Made by a program: the position numbers and the translations under genes
Shown here: positions 27,628 through 37,400 of the stretch, piece by piece
How the letters are laid out: each line of letters opens with the position of its first letter
How positions within the stretch are numbered: position 1 is the first letter of the stretch
The notes under the pieces: generated by a model
What the model was told of the DNA's origin: nothing
The model's database searches: none
Seen by the model: the letters and a program-made list of their open reading frames with translations, nothing else
Assembly: GCA_025934835.1 (NCBI GenBank)
Contig: JAICWL010000006.1
Location: 1 to 60,930, forward strand
Direction: 5' to 3'
From: Fimbriimonadaceae bacterium
GTDB taxonomy: Bacteria > Armatimonadota > Fimbriimonadia > Fimbriimonadales > Fimbriimonadaceae
DNA: 60,930 nt

Positions 27628-29340
27628 TCACTCTTCTTGAGAGAACACCCTCATGATCTCCTCTGGCGTAACGGTCAGGTCTAAAGCTTTTTTGATTGCA
27701 GCCTCGCGCATTGTGACCATGCCCGACTCGATGGCGTGGGCATGAAGCGCTGCGCCGGATGCGTGCGAAAGCACGAGTTCGCGAAGCTCGTCGGTCATCG
27801 ACATAACTTCGCAGGCTGCCGTCCGGCCCCGCATCCCTCGGTTTCCGCACCGCTTGCACCCTCGGCCTCGGGCGACGAGTGGGACTCGGGCGCCTTCGAC
27901 TTGCATACCTATCGACTGCGCTAGGTCGATGGGAGGGAGGTAGGTTTCGCGGCAGTTCGGGCAGATCGTGCGGAGCAGCCTCTGGCCAACGACTCCCACG
28001 ACGGCGCTGCTGATGAGGAAGGGCTCGACGCCCATGTTCTGAAGCCGCACGAGGGCGCCCGGCGCATCGTTCGTGTGCAACGTGCTCAGAACGAGGTGAC
28101 CCGTAAGGGCTGCCTGGATGGCGATCTCGGCGGTGTCCTTATCCCGGATCTCGCCGACGAGGATCACATCGGGGTCCTGACGGACGAGCGTACGCAGGCC
28201 GTTCGCGAAGGTGAGTCCGATTTTGGCGTTCACCTGCACCTGGTTCACGCCCGCCAACTTGTATTCGACCGGGTCTTCGATCGTGTTAATGTTGCGAGCC
28301 GTGTCATTGATGCTCTGGAGCGCGGCGTAAAGCGTGGTGGATTTTCCGGAGCCGGTTGGGCCGGTGACGAGAATGAGGCCGTGGGGGCGCTTTACGAATC
28401 GCTCGAACAGGGTGCGCTGCTCGGGCAGAAAGCCGAGCTTGTCCATTTTGGCGAGCGAGTTGCTCTTTTCGAGTAGCCGCATGCAGGACTTCTCGCCGTG
28501 CACCGTGGGCATGATGCTGAGACGGACGTCGTACTCGTGGCCGCTATCGTCGTGGGTTTGAAACCTTCCGTCCTGTGGTCGCCGGCGCTCGGAGATATCG
28601 AGCTCCGACATGACTTTCAGCCGCGAAGTGACAGCCGCGAGGTGCGCTCGGGGCATCGACATCTGATCGTAAAGCACGCCATCGATTCGGTATCGAACAC
28701 GAACGCTGCCCTCTTGCGGCTCGATGTGAATATCGCTGGCCCCCGCTCCTACCGCTCCCACAATGATGTTGTTCACCAGTCGGACGATGGGTGCTTCCTC
28801 GGCCTGCTCGAGGAGGAGGTCCAGGCCGTCTTCCTCGACCGGTGCGTCCGACTTGATCTTGTCGAGCAGGGTTCGGGCCTTCTGGCGGACATCGAATGTG
28901 CGCTTGACGGCGTCGTCGATATCCTCGGTGAGCGCGAGGCACGGAACGACAGGCTTATCGAGCTGGGCCTTGATCTCATCGACCGTGGTCAGGTTCAGCG
29001 GGTCGGCCATGGCGATGTAGATCTTTCCGTCCTTTTCTCGGAAAGGCAGCGCCTTCTTACTCGAAGCGATTGCCTCGGGGATGAGGCTCGAAATCGCGGG
29101 GTCGATCTCCTCCTCGGAAATGTCGACGAATGGGAAGCCGGTCACATCTTCGAGGTACGGGCGGAGCGTGGCGGGCGTCAGAAAGCCCATGCCGACGAGA
29201 ATTTCTCCCAGGAAGCCGCCGCTTTGCCTCTGACGCTCCAGGGCTTGGCGAAGTTGTTCGTCGTTGATCGCGCCGTCCGACAGAAGTCTGTCGCCGAGAC
29301 GGCCCAAAAACCTTTTCTTGATCTTCAATGGACTAAGCAT
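27628..29340 (-). CDS. pilB: Type IV pilus assembly ATPase PilB
   Basis: About 570 residues. The N-terminal MshEN/GspE_N-like domain (LGDRLLSDGAINDEQLRQAL) spans about 10-145 and the ATPase domain about 165-560. Walker A is GPTGSGKSTTLY (about 327-337). The Asp box RIDGVLYD, Walker B region DPDVILVGEIRD and His box GHLVLSTLHTNDA are clear. The tetracysteine zinc site is CPNC...CKRC near residues 460-495. It drives pilus extension. The ATG at 29340 is chosen over a TTG at 29349 although the GGGAG is very close to it. No pilT retraction ATPase follows. Confidence 0.94.
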   Translation of the reverse strand: MLSPLKIKKRFLGRLGDRLLSDGAINDEQLRQALERQRQSGGFLGEILVGMGFLTPATLRPYLEDVTGFPFVDISEEEIDPAISSLIPEAIASSKKALPFREKDGKIYIAMADPLNLTTVDEIKAQLDKPVVPCLALTEDIDDAVKRTFDVRQKARTLLDKIKSDAPVEEDGLDLLLEQAEEAPIVRLVNNIIVGAVGAGASDIHIEPQEGSVRVRYRIDGVLYDQMSMPRAHLAAVTSRLKVMSELDISERRRPQDGRFQTHDDSGHEYDVRLSIMPTVHGEKSCMRLLEKSNSLAKMDKLGFLPEQRTLFERFVKRPHGLILVTGPTGSGKSTTLYAALQSINDTARNINTIEDPVEYKLAGVNQVQVNAKIGLTFANGLRTLVRQDPDVILVGEIRDKDTAEIAIQAALTGHLVLSTLHTNDAPGALVRLQNMGVEPFLISSAVVGVVGQRLLRTICPNCRETYLPPIDLAQSIGMQVEGARVPLVARGRGCKRCGNRGMRGRTAACEVMSMTDELRELVLSHASGAALHAHAIESGMVTMREAAIKKALDLTVTPEEIMRVFSQEE

Positions 29341-29504
29341 GGCTCCCAAGCCGCGCGAGGCGGCGTTTGCCCATTTTCCGATTCAACAATCGTGCCAGAA
29401 ACCGGAATATACAAAGTTACCAATAAACCGGGCCGGCATAGCGCCATGAAAATTGCTAATAACTGAGCGAGATTTATTAACCTTTCCGGCGAAACTATTC
29501 CGTT

Positions 29505-31685
29505 TTAGAGATTGCGAGTCATTTCGCCAAGGCGCTTTTCGGTTTCCTTGGCCCGAGGATCGAACACCCGATTCTGAAGATCGGCGAGCAGACGAAGCTG
29601 GAACGCCGCCTGCTCGGTGTTGCCCTCCTTCTCGAGGATGCCGGCAGCAGCGGAAAGAGCCGCGATTTCGCCCCAAACGAACCGCATGGACGGCTGCCGG
29701 GCGAGCGACATCGCCTCTTCGAAGCTCATCATGGCCTCGTCGTGCTTGCCCATCGCCTCGTGGCAACGGCCCTGCACTACGAGCAGCTCGCACTCCCACA
29801 GCTTGAATTCGGCTTCACGGGCGATCTGGATGCCTTCTTCGACGCTGGAAAGCGCCCTTGCGGGCGTGCCCTGGGCTAGCTCCAGCCTGGCCCGGAAGAG
29901 AAGCATGACGCACAGGTGCTCATGCGAGCCGGAGCCGAGGATCCACTTCGACAGCTCGTCGAGCTGCTCATTGGCCCTGTCGGCGTGCCCTTTGATGCGG
30001 GCGAGTTCCGCGAGCACCAGCTTGCTTCGTACCACGTCGTCGTGATACATGGAGAGTTGCAGCTCTTGGCTCGCAGACCGGTCCGCGTCGTCGATCTGCC
30101 CCGTGAGGAGAAAGGCGTATGCAGGTGATATGGGCGAGTCGGGCGCGCGCTCGGGAAGACGGCCGTTTTCGCCTCGCAGGAACTGCGCCAGCCGGCTCGT
30201 GGTGTCGCTGGGATCGGAGGCGAGCTCCGACAGTCGGCCGTTGGCGAGACGAATATAACGATTCTGTTTGCGCCACTTGAGAGCTTCCTCGAATCTGCCG
30301 AACGCACGGAGGCAGTAGTACATCGCGCCCGGGTCGGGGCAGGAATGGAACGCCTTGAGGATGCGGTAAGTGCGCGTGTATTCGCCGAGTTGGGTGTTCA
30401 GGTGCTCGTTGCCGCCCATTCGGTATGCGTAGATTTCAATCGCCTGTTCTTCATTGCCGGCTTTGAGCGCGTGGTAAACGAGCTCTTCGAGCAGATCGAG
30501 CGCATCCTTTCCCGCGGGCAGCCCAACCCCGGGTCGGCCGCTGAGGCTGAGGAGATGCTGCGAGATGGCGCCATGAACCGCAGCAGAATCTCGGAAGATT
30601 TGATAGAAGTGGTCGCGAATGGCGGGGTGAACCGTGAACTTGTCCCCAATCTCGCGGTGCACGAGGTGCGCGTCCACCAAACCGTCGAGCAGCGATGTGA
30701 CCAATTCGGGGGTGGCGCCCTGAAGCGAGCCGGAAACGCCTTCCGAGCCTTGGCTCACGAAAATACCGATGAGGGAATCGAGCGTGACGCCGAATCGGAA
30801 TACGCAAAGGCGGCAGAGAAGCGCAATTTCTTGCTCGCTCAGGCGCCTTTGGAACATCGCCAGCACGGCCGCCAGGCGCATCGACTGCAACTCGGCATCA
30901 TCGCGAGCCGCCGCATCGATCAGATCGACCGAGCCGACGCAGCCTTCGTTGAATTTGGCGATGACCGCTCCGAGTAGGTCGGTGGTGAGCGCGTGCCGCC
31001 CGTAAGACGCGAGCAGTGACGAGAACTCCTCTCGAGAGCCTTCGGCTCCATGGGAGCGTAAGACGAAGATCGCCGCCTCTTCGTCGAGCTGGTTGATGTC
31101 GATTATTTTGTAGCCGCGATCGATCCAGCGGTCGATGTCGGAGATCGGGAACCGGCTTGTGATGACCGCCTTGGAGCGACCGGAGCCCGAAGCGAGCCTG
31201 ACGAGAAGGCCGCGCAGAAGAGGGTCTTCGAGCTCGCCAAAGATGCCTCCGGCGTCGGTGATCGCGCGCTGGACGCGCTCGAGGCCGTCCATTACAAGCA
31301 GGTACCTCTTGCCGGACTCCAGGCTTTGCTTCAGCGCGTAGAACCAACCCGCGCCCTGAGCTTCCACTTCGCCTCCGCCGGAGAAATACTCAACGGCGGT
31401 CTTAAGAAATGCGTTGGTGTCCGGATCGTCGTAGAAGCTCCAGACCAGGACTCCGTCGGCTTCGCCGGAGGCGATTACTTCGCGCAGGAAGCGTTCGAGC
31501 GTGGCCGTTTTGCCTGCGCCGCCGAGGCCGACCAGGGAGGCGATGCCATCACCTGCGCGCCAAAACGCGCGCAACGCGTCGAGCTCGGCTTCGCGACCCA
31601 GGAAAACGGGAGCGACCGGAAGCGGATGGACCACTTTCGGCGCTTTCGCTTGCTCTCCTAGAGGCGATGTTTGTGCCATGGACAT
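29505..31685 (-). CDS. STAND-type NTPase with C-terminal helical (TPR-like) repeats
   Basis: A 726-residue protein. Residues 1-27 are disordered. An NB-ARC-like NTPase follows with FLGREAEL (28-35), Walker A GLGGAGKTA (53-61), Walker B YLLVMDGLE (128-136) and a sensor KAVITSRFP (172-180). A winged-helix-like part lies at about 270-370, including HPAIRDHFYQ. From about 410 to 715 there are TPR-like helical pairs (for example HDEAMMSFEEAMSL, SVEEGIQIAREAE). STAND proteins switch between ADP and ATP states to signal or trigger defence, using the repeats as sensor. No effector domain is present at either end, so it may act through a partner. It lies 155 bp upstream of pilB on the same strand. Confidence 0.82.
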   Translation of the reverse strand: MSMAQTSPLGEQAKAPKVVHPLPVAPVFLGREAELDALRAFWRAGDGIASLVGLGGAGKTATLERFLREVIASGEADGVLVWSFYDDPDTNAFLKTAVEYFSGGGEVEAQGAGWFYALKQSLESGKRYLLVMDGLERVQRAITDAGGIFGELEDPLLRGLLVRLASGSGRSKAVITSRFPISDIDRWIDRGYKIIDINQLDEEAAIFVLRSHGAEGSREEFSSLLASYGRHALTTDLLGAVIAKFNEGCVGSVDLIDAAARDDAELQSMRLAAVLAMFQRRLSEQEIALLCRLCVFRFGVTLDSLIGIFVSQGSEGVSGSLQGATPELVTSLLDGLVDAHLVHREIGDKFTVHPAIRDHFYQIFRDSAAVHGAISQHLLSLSGRPGVGLPAGKDALDLLEELVYHALKAGNEEQAIEIYAYRMGGNEHLNTQLGEYTRTYRILKAFHSCPDPGAMYYCLRAFGRFEEALKWRKQNRYIRLANGRLSELASDPSDTTSRLAQFLRGENGRLPERAPDSPISPAYAFLLTGQIDDADRSASQELQLSMYHDDVVRSKLVLAELARIKGHADRANEQLDELSKWILGSGSHEHLCVMLLFRARLELAQGTPARALSSVEEGIQIAREAEFKLWECELLVVQGRCHEAMGKHDEAMMSFEEAMSLARQPSMRFVWGEIAALSAAAGILEKEGNTEQAAFQLRLLADLQNRVFDPRAKETEKRLGEMTRNL

Positions 31686-32019
31686 CGATGCGCATGCTTA
31701 GGACGGTCCTGATCCTCCAGGATGACGCCATCGCAATGTGATGACATTATCCTATCTTTCGGCAATAGTTCGCCCACTCCGAAGTCCGAAGGGCGAATTC
31801 TTTGCTCCGGAGCGCAATTCTAGCGTCCTGGCAGCCCGTATAAATAGTGCATGTAACACTACCTGGTGAGTCGCTAAAAAAATGCACGTCACATTACGGG
31901 TTCTTCTAGACAATATTGCTTGATTGGAGTGAATCCGCTTCGGATTTGCCCAGATTTGTTGCTACAGTCCTTTGGCTAAAGCCTATTGAAGCTTTCTGAA
32001 AGATAGGACGATAAATACT
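31686..32019. promoter_or_regulatory. Divergent A/T-rich intergenic region
   Basis: This 334-bp stretch has no credible gene. It separates the STAND gene (-) from the PEP-CTERM gene (+) and is clearly richer in A/T than its surroundings. TATAAATA near 31840 is a possible -10-like motif. AGGA sits about 12 bases before the PEP-CTERM ATG. I could not assign a complete promoter. Confidence 0.35.
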
Positions 32020-32547
32020 ATGAAACGCGCATTGCTTCCTCTAGTGTTGCTCTCAGTTGCTGCCGCCGCTTCGGCGCAGTTCCACGTGGGCACTTTGACG
32101 GGCCTCAGCGGCTCGATTTCTGGCAACGACATTTCGTTTGCCTTCAGCTCCGGCACTCCGACCTTTACGGATGGAACCGGGACATATACGATTACCGACG
32201 TGTTCGGCGTGTTCGCGGTCCCAACCGCAGGCACGGTTACTTCCAGCGGTACAGACCAGAACAACTGGAAGTACGACAACACGATGCACGGTTTCACGGA
32301 CAACAGCAAGGGAGACGACGTGACCCCTCCATCGGGAAGCGCCACGTTCACTTTTGATTCGCTGTCCGATACTCTCGGCACGGGCGACATGCAGGTGGGC
32401 TACCACGTCTCGTTCACGACGCTATACGGCTCGACCAATGGTATGACCGCATTCATCGTGGGTGGCGCGCCGGTTCCTGAGCCGGCATCGCTCGCAGTGC
32501 TCGGGCTCGGCGTGATCGGTCTGATCCGACGCCGCCGCAAGGCCTGA
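32020..32547 (+). CDS. PEP-CTERM sorting-signal protein
   Basis: A 175-residue exported protein. A signal peptide (MKRALLPLVLLSVAAAASAQ) is followed by a Ser/Thr/Gly-rich beta domain (about 21-145). It ends with a PEP-CTERM tripartite signal: VPEPASLAVLGLGVIGLIRR, that is, the PEP motif, a hydrophobic helix and a terminal Arg cluster. PEP-CTERM proteins are recognised by an exosortase (EpsH/XrtA) and linked to the cell surface or exopolysaccharide matrix. No exosortase or exopolysaccharide gene is in the window. It is transcribed alone, with a terminator directly after it. The function of the body is unknown. Confidence 0.9.
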   Translation: MKRALLPLVLLSVAAAASAQFHVGTLTGLSGSISGNDISFAFSSGTPTFTDGTGTYTITDVFGVFAVPTAGTVTSSGTDQNNWKYDNTMHGFTDNSKGDDVTPPSGSATFTFDSLSDTLGTGDMQVGYHVSFTTLYGSTNGMTAFIVGGAPVPEPASLAVLGLGVIGLIRRRRKA

Positions 32548-32572
32548 AACCAATCTCCTCCTTCCACTAACG

Positions 32573-32605
32573 AAAAGCCGGGGCCGGAAGCCGCCCCCGG
32601 CTTTT
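32573..32605. terminator. Bidirectional terminator between the PEP-CTERM gene and tdh
   Basis: An 11-bp stem (AAAAGCCGGGG at 32573-32583 and CCCCGGCTTTT at 32595-32605) separates two convergent genes. A T run ends the plus-strand side (CTTTTT) and the A run on the other arm provides one for the minus strand, so it can act both ways. Confidence 0.88.
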
Positions 32606-32610
32606 TCGCA

Positions 32611-33639
32611 TTATTCGAAGCTAAAAACCACTTTGCCTGCCTGGCCGGCAGCCATGAGCTCCATTGCCTTTTGGAACTCGGTGAAATGCATCCGGTGCGT
32701 GATGACCGGCTGCAGGTTAAGCTTCCCGGAGGACAGCAGCCGCGCCATCTCATCCCATGTCTCCCAAAGCTTGCGCCCTACGATCCCCTGCATGGTGATT
32801 CCGTGGAAGATGATCTTGTTGATGTCCACCGGCTGAATCGAATCGCTGTACACCCCGAGCAGCGAAATTCGGCCGCCCGGCCGAGTCGAGCGAATGGCTA
32901 GATCGAGCTGACTGGGATGCCCGGACATTTCAAGCGTGGCATCGACTCCGCCCGGCGCCTCGATCGCGAGCCTCTCGTCCGGATCGCCGTCCTTGGGCGA
33001 GAGGATCACGTCGGCGCCCACCTTCTCGGCGAGTTCGAGCCGGTATGGGCTCACTTCGGTCACGATGACTTTGGCAGCACCGAGCGCGTGACAAATGGAA
33101 ACAGCGAACAGCCCGATCGGTCCCATGCCCGTAATGAGGACGGTTTGGTCTTTGACCGGCCCACCCATGACCGTATGGACCGCATTGCCGAGCGCATCCT
33201 GGAACGCCGCAATTTCGCGCGGCACGGATCTGTCGGTTGGCCTTGCGTTGTCCTCGGGCACGACCGCGTACTCGGCAAACCCGCCGTCGACGTCGACACC
33301 GAGGATCTTCGTGTTCACGCACACATGGGCCTGCCCGCTGAGGCATTGCCGGCAGTGCCCACATACAATGTGCGACTCGCTGGCGACGAACTGGCCGATC
33401 CGCGAAGGGGACACCCTTTGGCCGACCTCGACTATGACGCCGCAGAACTCGTGTCCTATGATGCGAGGCGGCGTGATGCGAGAAGACGCCCATCCGTCCC
33501 AGCGGTAGATGTGCAAGTCGGTGCCGCAAACCGAAGCGGCCTCCAATTTGATCTTGACTTCTCCGGGTCCCGGAGATGGTTCAGGCACATCGACGATCTC
33601 GACTCCGCAAGCCGGACGCGTCTTGGCAATCGCTCTCAC
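32611..33639 (-). CDS. tdh: L-threonine 3-dehydrogenase (zinc MDR family)
   Basis: A 342-residue medium-chain dehydrogenase close in length and plan to E. coli Tdh (341). The catalytic zinc ligands are Cys38 in SVCGTDLHIY and His63-Glu64 in GHEF. The structural zinc cluster CGHCRQCLSGQAHVC lies near 93-107. FQDALGNAVHT corresponds to the Tdh FDPFGNAVHT block. The NAD site is GMGPIGLFAV, and ITHRMHFTEFQKAM and GQAGKVV match the C-terminus. It oxidises threonine to 2-amino-3-ketobutyrate. Other polyol dehydrogenases share the family, so the substrate is likely but not certain. It starts 6 bases after the DprA-like stop. Confidence 0.82.
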   Translation of the reverse strand: MRAIAKTRPACGVEIVDVPEPSPGPGEVKIKLEAASVCGTDLHIYRWDGWASSRITPPRIIGHEFCGVIVEVGQRVSPSRIGQFVASESHIVCGHCRQCLSGQAHVCVNTKILGVDVDGGFAEYAVVPEDNARPTDRSVPREIAAFQDALGNAVHTVMGGPVKDQTVLITGMGPIGLFAVSICHALGAAKVIVTEVSPYRLELAEKVGADVILSPKDGDPDERLAIEAPGGVDATLEMSGHPSQLDLAIRSTRPGGRISLLGVYSDSIQPVDINKIIFHGITMQGIVGRKLWETWDEMARLLSSGKLNLQPVITHRMHFTEFQKAMELMAAGQAGKVVFSFE

Positions 33640-33645
33640 AGGGGG

Positions 33646-34428
33646 TCAGTGTACTTGGCCGGGCGGAGGAGCCGCTTGCAGCGCGAGGAAATGCAGCAGG
33701 CGCCCAATCGAGGCAAATGTCTCGCAACCGAGCGCGGTAAATGCGGCCTCGACGGGGCCGGATCCGGAGATTATGATTCGTGAGAATCGCTTCCTGTGAG
33801 CCTCGAGCGCCGCTGCCGCGGCTGGGTCGGAGAAGCTGCCCGCGCCGATCACCAGCGCGAACGGCGCGATTGCGGCTCCGAGCAAGAATCCGCGTGCCGG
33901 GAGGCAGAGCAGCGAACCTTGGGAGAGCTCGACGGACGAGGTGGAAACCAGGGCCGTGCCAACGATGCTTGATCGAAGGGCCGTGAGCATGGATTGGTGG
34001 GCGGAGCTGAGCGCCGAACCGACGAGCACGGCCAGCAGCGGGCGACAAACAGCGAGCGGGTATCTGCATGGCAGGCACGGAGGAGGATCGACGCGCTCGA
34101 GGCTCCTCCACCGCGCCGGGTAGGCGTCATCGAGCCACGTGACGAACCGTTGGGAAGTCCGTTCGGATCGGACCCAATCGAGCAGGCGCGGATCGCCGAG
34201 GATCAGGGCCTCCTCGAAGAAACGTGCGTCAGCCAGGATTTCGGAGGCGCGCTCAATGGGCGCAGGCCGCTGCAACAGCGCGTGATGGACCAGCCGCCAT
34301 CTTCGGGTAGAGGCTGCTGCGCCACGTGGGGCTCCGGGCAGATAGAGCGCGGCAAGCGCCAGCGACGCTGCCTCGATCTCCTCCAGGCTCTCGGCCGCTC
34401 GCGGGTGGTTGCTTAGTACTGGATGCAT
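33646..34428 (-). CDS. Degenerate DprA/Smf-like Rossmann-fold protein
   Basis: A 260-residue protein I place with low confidence near the DprA (DNA-processing) family. YPARWRSLERVDPPPCLP (about 105-122) resembles the DprA YP..L..i.dPP start, AVLVGS (about 133-138) the VGSR strand, and LPARGFLLGAAIAPFALVIGAG (split motif, about 177-198) the FP.RNRIIAGLS..vlVvEa block. The DprA glycines that bind DNA or nucleotide (SGxAxGID) are not recognisable, so this is either a diverged paralogue or a general Rossmann protein. It sits in an operon with tdh. A TATACT box lies 12 bases before the ATG, so the mRNA may be leaderless. Confidence 0.5.
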   Translation of the reverse strand: MHPVLSNHPRAAESLEEIEAASLALAALYLPGAPRGAAASTRRWRLVHHALLQRPAPIERASEILADARFFEEALILGDPRLLDWVRSERTSQRFVTWLDDAYPARWRSLERVDPPPCLPCRYPLAVCRPLLAVLVGSALSSAHQSMLTALRSSIVGTALVSTSSVELSQGSLLCLPARGFLLGAAIAPFALVIGAGSFSDPAAAAALEAHRKRFSRIIISGSGPVEAAFTALGCETFASIGRLLHFLALQAAPPPGQVH

Positions 34429-34495
34429 AAGTACAGTATAGACCGCATTGGAACGCGAGTTCGCAAGAGTAAACTTCGCGACTCACTGAACGCCA

Positions 34496-37400
34496 ATGCT
34501 CAAGCACACCGAACTGACCCAGCGAAGGCTCAATTCCTTCCTCCAGCACACGCTTCGTCCCGCCGTCTTCGGCGAGACGCACCCCCTGAAAATCGAGTTC
34601 TGCGACCGGCCGTATCACTCACAAGAGGAGGCAGAGGCCGGCCCTTGGAAGGAAGTCTCCAAAGGGTTCGAGTACGGGCCGGCTTACACCACATTCTGGT
34701 TTCGCTTGAGCGGCGTCGTGCCGCAGAGCTTTAGCGGCAAGCACGTCGCGGTCGTAGCCGAGGTCGGCGGCGAGCGAACGGTCTGGAAGGATAATTCACC
34801 CTGGTGCGGCATCGATGTGGAGCACAGCGACTTCGGCTGGCTCGAAGGCGCATCGATGGCCGCGGGAGGCACGAAGGCGTGCGGCGGCGAGAAGCTGACT
34901 TACTACATCCAGGCGTACTCGCGAAACGCCCAGGTGACCGTGCATGGCAAGGAAAAGCCGAGGCAGCCGCTGGTCGAGAAGGTAGACCGCGCGGAGTTGG
35001 TCGTCGTCGATCCGGAAACGAAGGATCTCCTGTACGACTTCGACTTCTACAACAACCTTTTGCAGACGATCGATGCGCAGGATCCCGCGCACCTAACTTT
35101 GCTTCGGGCGCTGAACGACGTTGTGAACATGTATTCGTACGGCGCGCCAGAGACGGTGGCCCGATGCCGCAAATTGATTCGGGACGCTGCCGGATCGCTC
35201 AATGGGGAGATCAAACACACGATATTTCCTGTCGGGCACGCGCATCTGGACACCGCCTGGCTGTGGCCCATCGAGATCACAAAGAAGAAGATGGCCCACA
35301 CCACCAGCACCCAGCTTGGCCTGATGGAGCGGTATCCGGAGTATGTGTTCGTTCACTCGCAGGCCAGTCAGTATGAGTGGCTGGAAAGGGAGTATCCGCA
35401 TCTGTTCGAGCGGGTGAAGGAAGCGATCGGCCGGGGGCAGTGGGAGCCGGTGGGCTCGATGTGGGTCGAGGCGGACTGCAACCTGACAGGCGCGGAATCG
35501 CTCATCCGCCAGTTCTTGTATGGACGGCGCTACTTCCGGGACAAGCTCGGCTACCAAACCGAAGACATGTGGCTGCCGGACGTTTTTGGCTACTCAGCCG
35601 CGCTACCGCAGATCCTTGCCAAATTCGACGTCAAATACTTCCTCACGCAGAAGATCTCGTGGAATCAGTTCAACAAGTTTCCGCACCACACGTTCTGGTG
35701 GCAAGGAATCGACGGCACCAAGGTTTGGACGCATTTCCCGCCTGCGGACACTTATTGTGGTAGCTGCGAGCCGAAGGAGGTGGTGTATTCGGTTAAGAAT
35801 TACAAGGATCACGCCCGGCTCGATCAGTCGCTGTATGTGTTCGGATTCGGCGATGGGGGCGGGGGCCCGACGGAGCGGCATTTGGAGTTTCTGCGGCGCG
35901 GCAAGCTTGCGCCGAATTACCCGGAGGTAGCGCTCGGCAAGAAGGCAATCGACTTCTTCCGCGAGGCCAAGAGTCGCAGCCGCGACCTCATGACCTGGGT
36001 GGGCGAGCTTTATCTGGAGCTGCACCGGGGAACGTACACAACCCAGGCGGCGAACAAGCGGGCGAACCGCCGGTGCGAGTTCTTGCTGCGGGACGCCGAG
36101 CTGCTTGCGTCCTTCGCTCCCGGTTTTCCGGACTCTTACCCTGCGGCAAAGCTCGAAGAGGCGTGGAAACTGGTCCTCTTGAACCAGTTTCACGACATCA
36201 TTCCCGGCTCCTCGGTTCACGAAGTGTACGTGGACAGCATGCGGGAGTACGAGAAGGTCGAGCAGGCCGGCGAGGAGATCATTCTGCAGTCGCTGCGGGC
36301 GTTCGGTGGCGCATTCGACACGTCGAAGATGAGCCGTCCGGTAGCGCTGTTCCACAACTCGACGACCGCTTCACAGGGAGAGATCCCTTGGACTGAGGAG
36401 TGGGCGCCCGCGTCGCTGTCCACTCCGGACGACATCGTCCCGCTTCAGGCTGTGGAGGAGTTCGGTGAGAGAAAGCTGATCTTCCAGACTCCGCAGGCTG
36501 CCCTCGGCAGCGTCGTGATCGGCGACTTAGACGATCAGCCGGTGACAGTGAAACCCAAGCTCAAGAGCAGCGCGCGGCGTATCGAGAACGCTGAGATCAG
36601 CGTGCGATTCGACAATGCCGGCAACATCGCGTCGATTATGAGTCTCGACGACGGAACGGAGTTCATCGAGCCGGGCAAGCTGGGAAACGTCTTTCAACTG
36701 TTCGAAGACAAGCCGCTGTTCTGGAGCGCCTGGGATGTGGACGTGTTCGCCTACGAGTCCGGGCAGGACCTCCTTCGCAGCGACAGCTTCGAAATCGTGG
36801 AGCGGGGACCTGTCAGGGTGGCCGCCGAGATCGTGAAGCGGTTCGGCAGCTCCACAATCCGGCAGCGTATTTCACTGGGTCCGACACCGGGCATTCGTTT
36901 CGATACGGAGATCGACTGGCACGAGGAAGACAAGATGCTGAAGGTCGCGTTCCCCGTGAACGTGAACGCGGCAAGGGCCACGTACGAAATCCAATTCGGA
37001 AACGTAGAGCGGCCGACCCACGCGAACACCACGTGGGACTTGGCGAAGTTCGAGGTGTGCGCCCAGAAGTGGATCGACCTGAGCGAGGGAGACCTGGGAG
37101 CCGCGCTGCTCAACGACGGCAAGTATGGGCATGACGTGCGCGGAAACGTGATGCGTATGACCCTTCTTCGTTCCCCGAAGGCGCCCGACCCGGTCGCGGA
37201 CATGGGAGTTCACAGGTTCACGTACACGCTGATTCCGCATTTCGGCCCGTACAACTATGCAGGAATCGTTTCGGCAGCCTACGCGTTGAATGCTCCCGTA
37301 AGGCACGCCTTCCTGAAGCCCTCGAAAGGGGAATCCGGCGCACTTCCGCCTTTGGTGGGATGCGAGGACAGGAATATCGTGATCGAAACCGTCAAAAAGG

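Noticed and set aside
29350..29400. GGGCAAAC near the pilB start as part of a c-di-GMP riboswitch
   Set aside because: It lies only about 30 bases before the start codon and the rest of the aptamer is absent.
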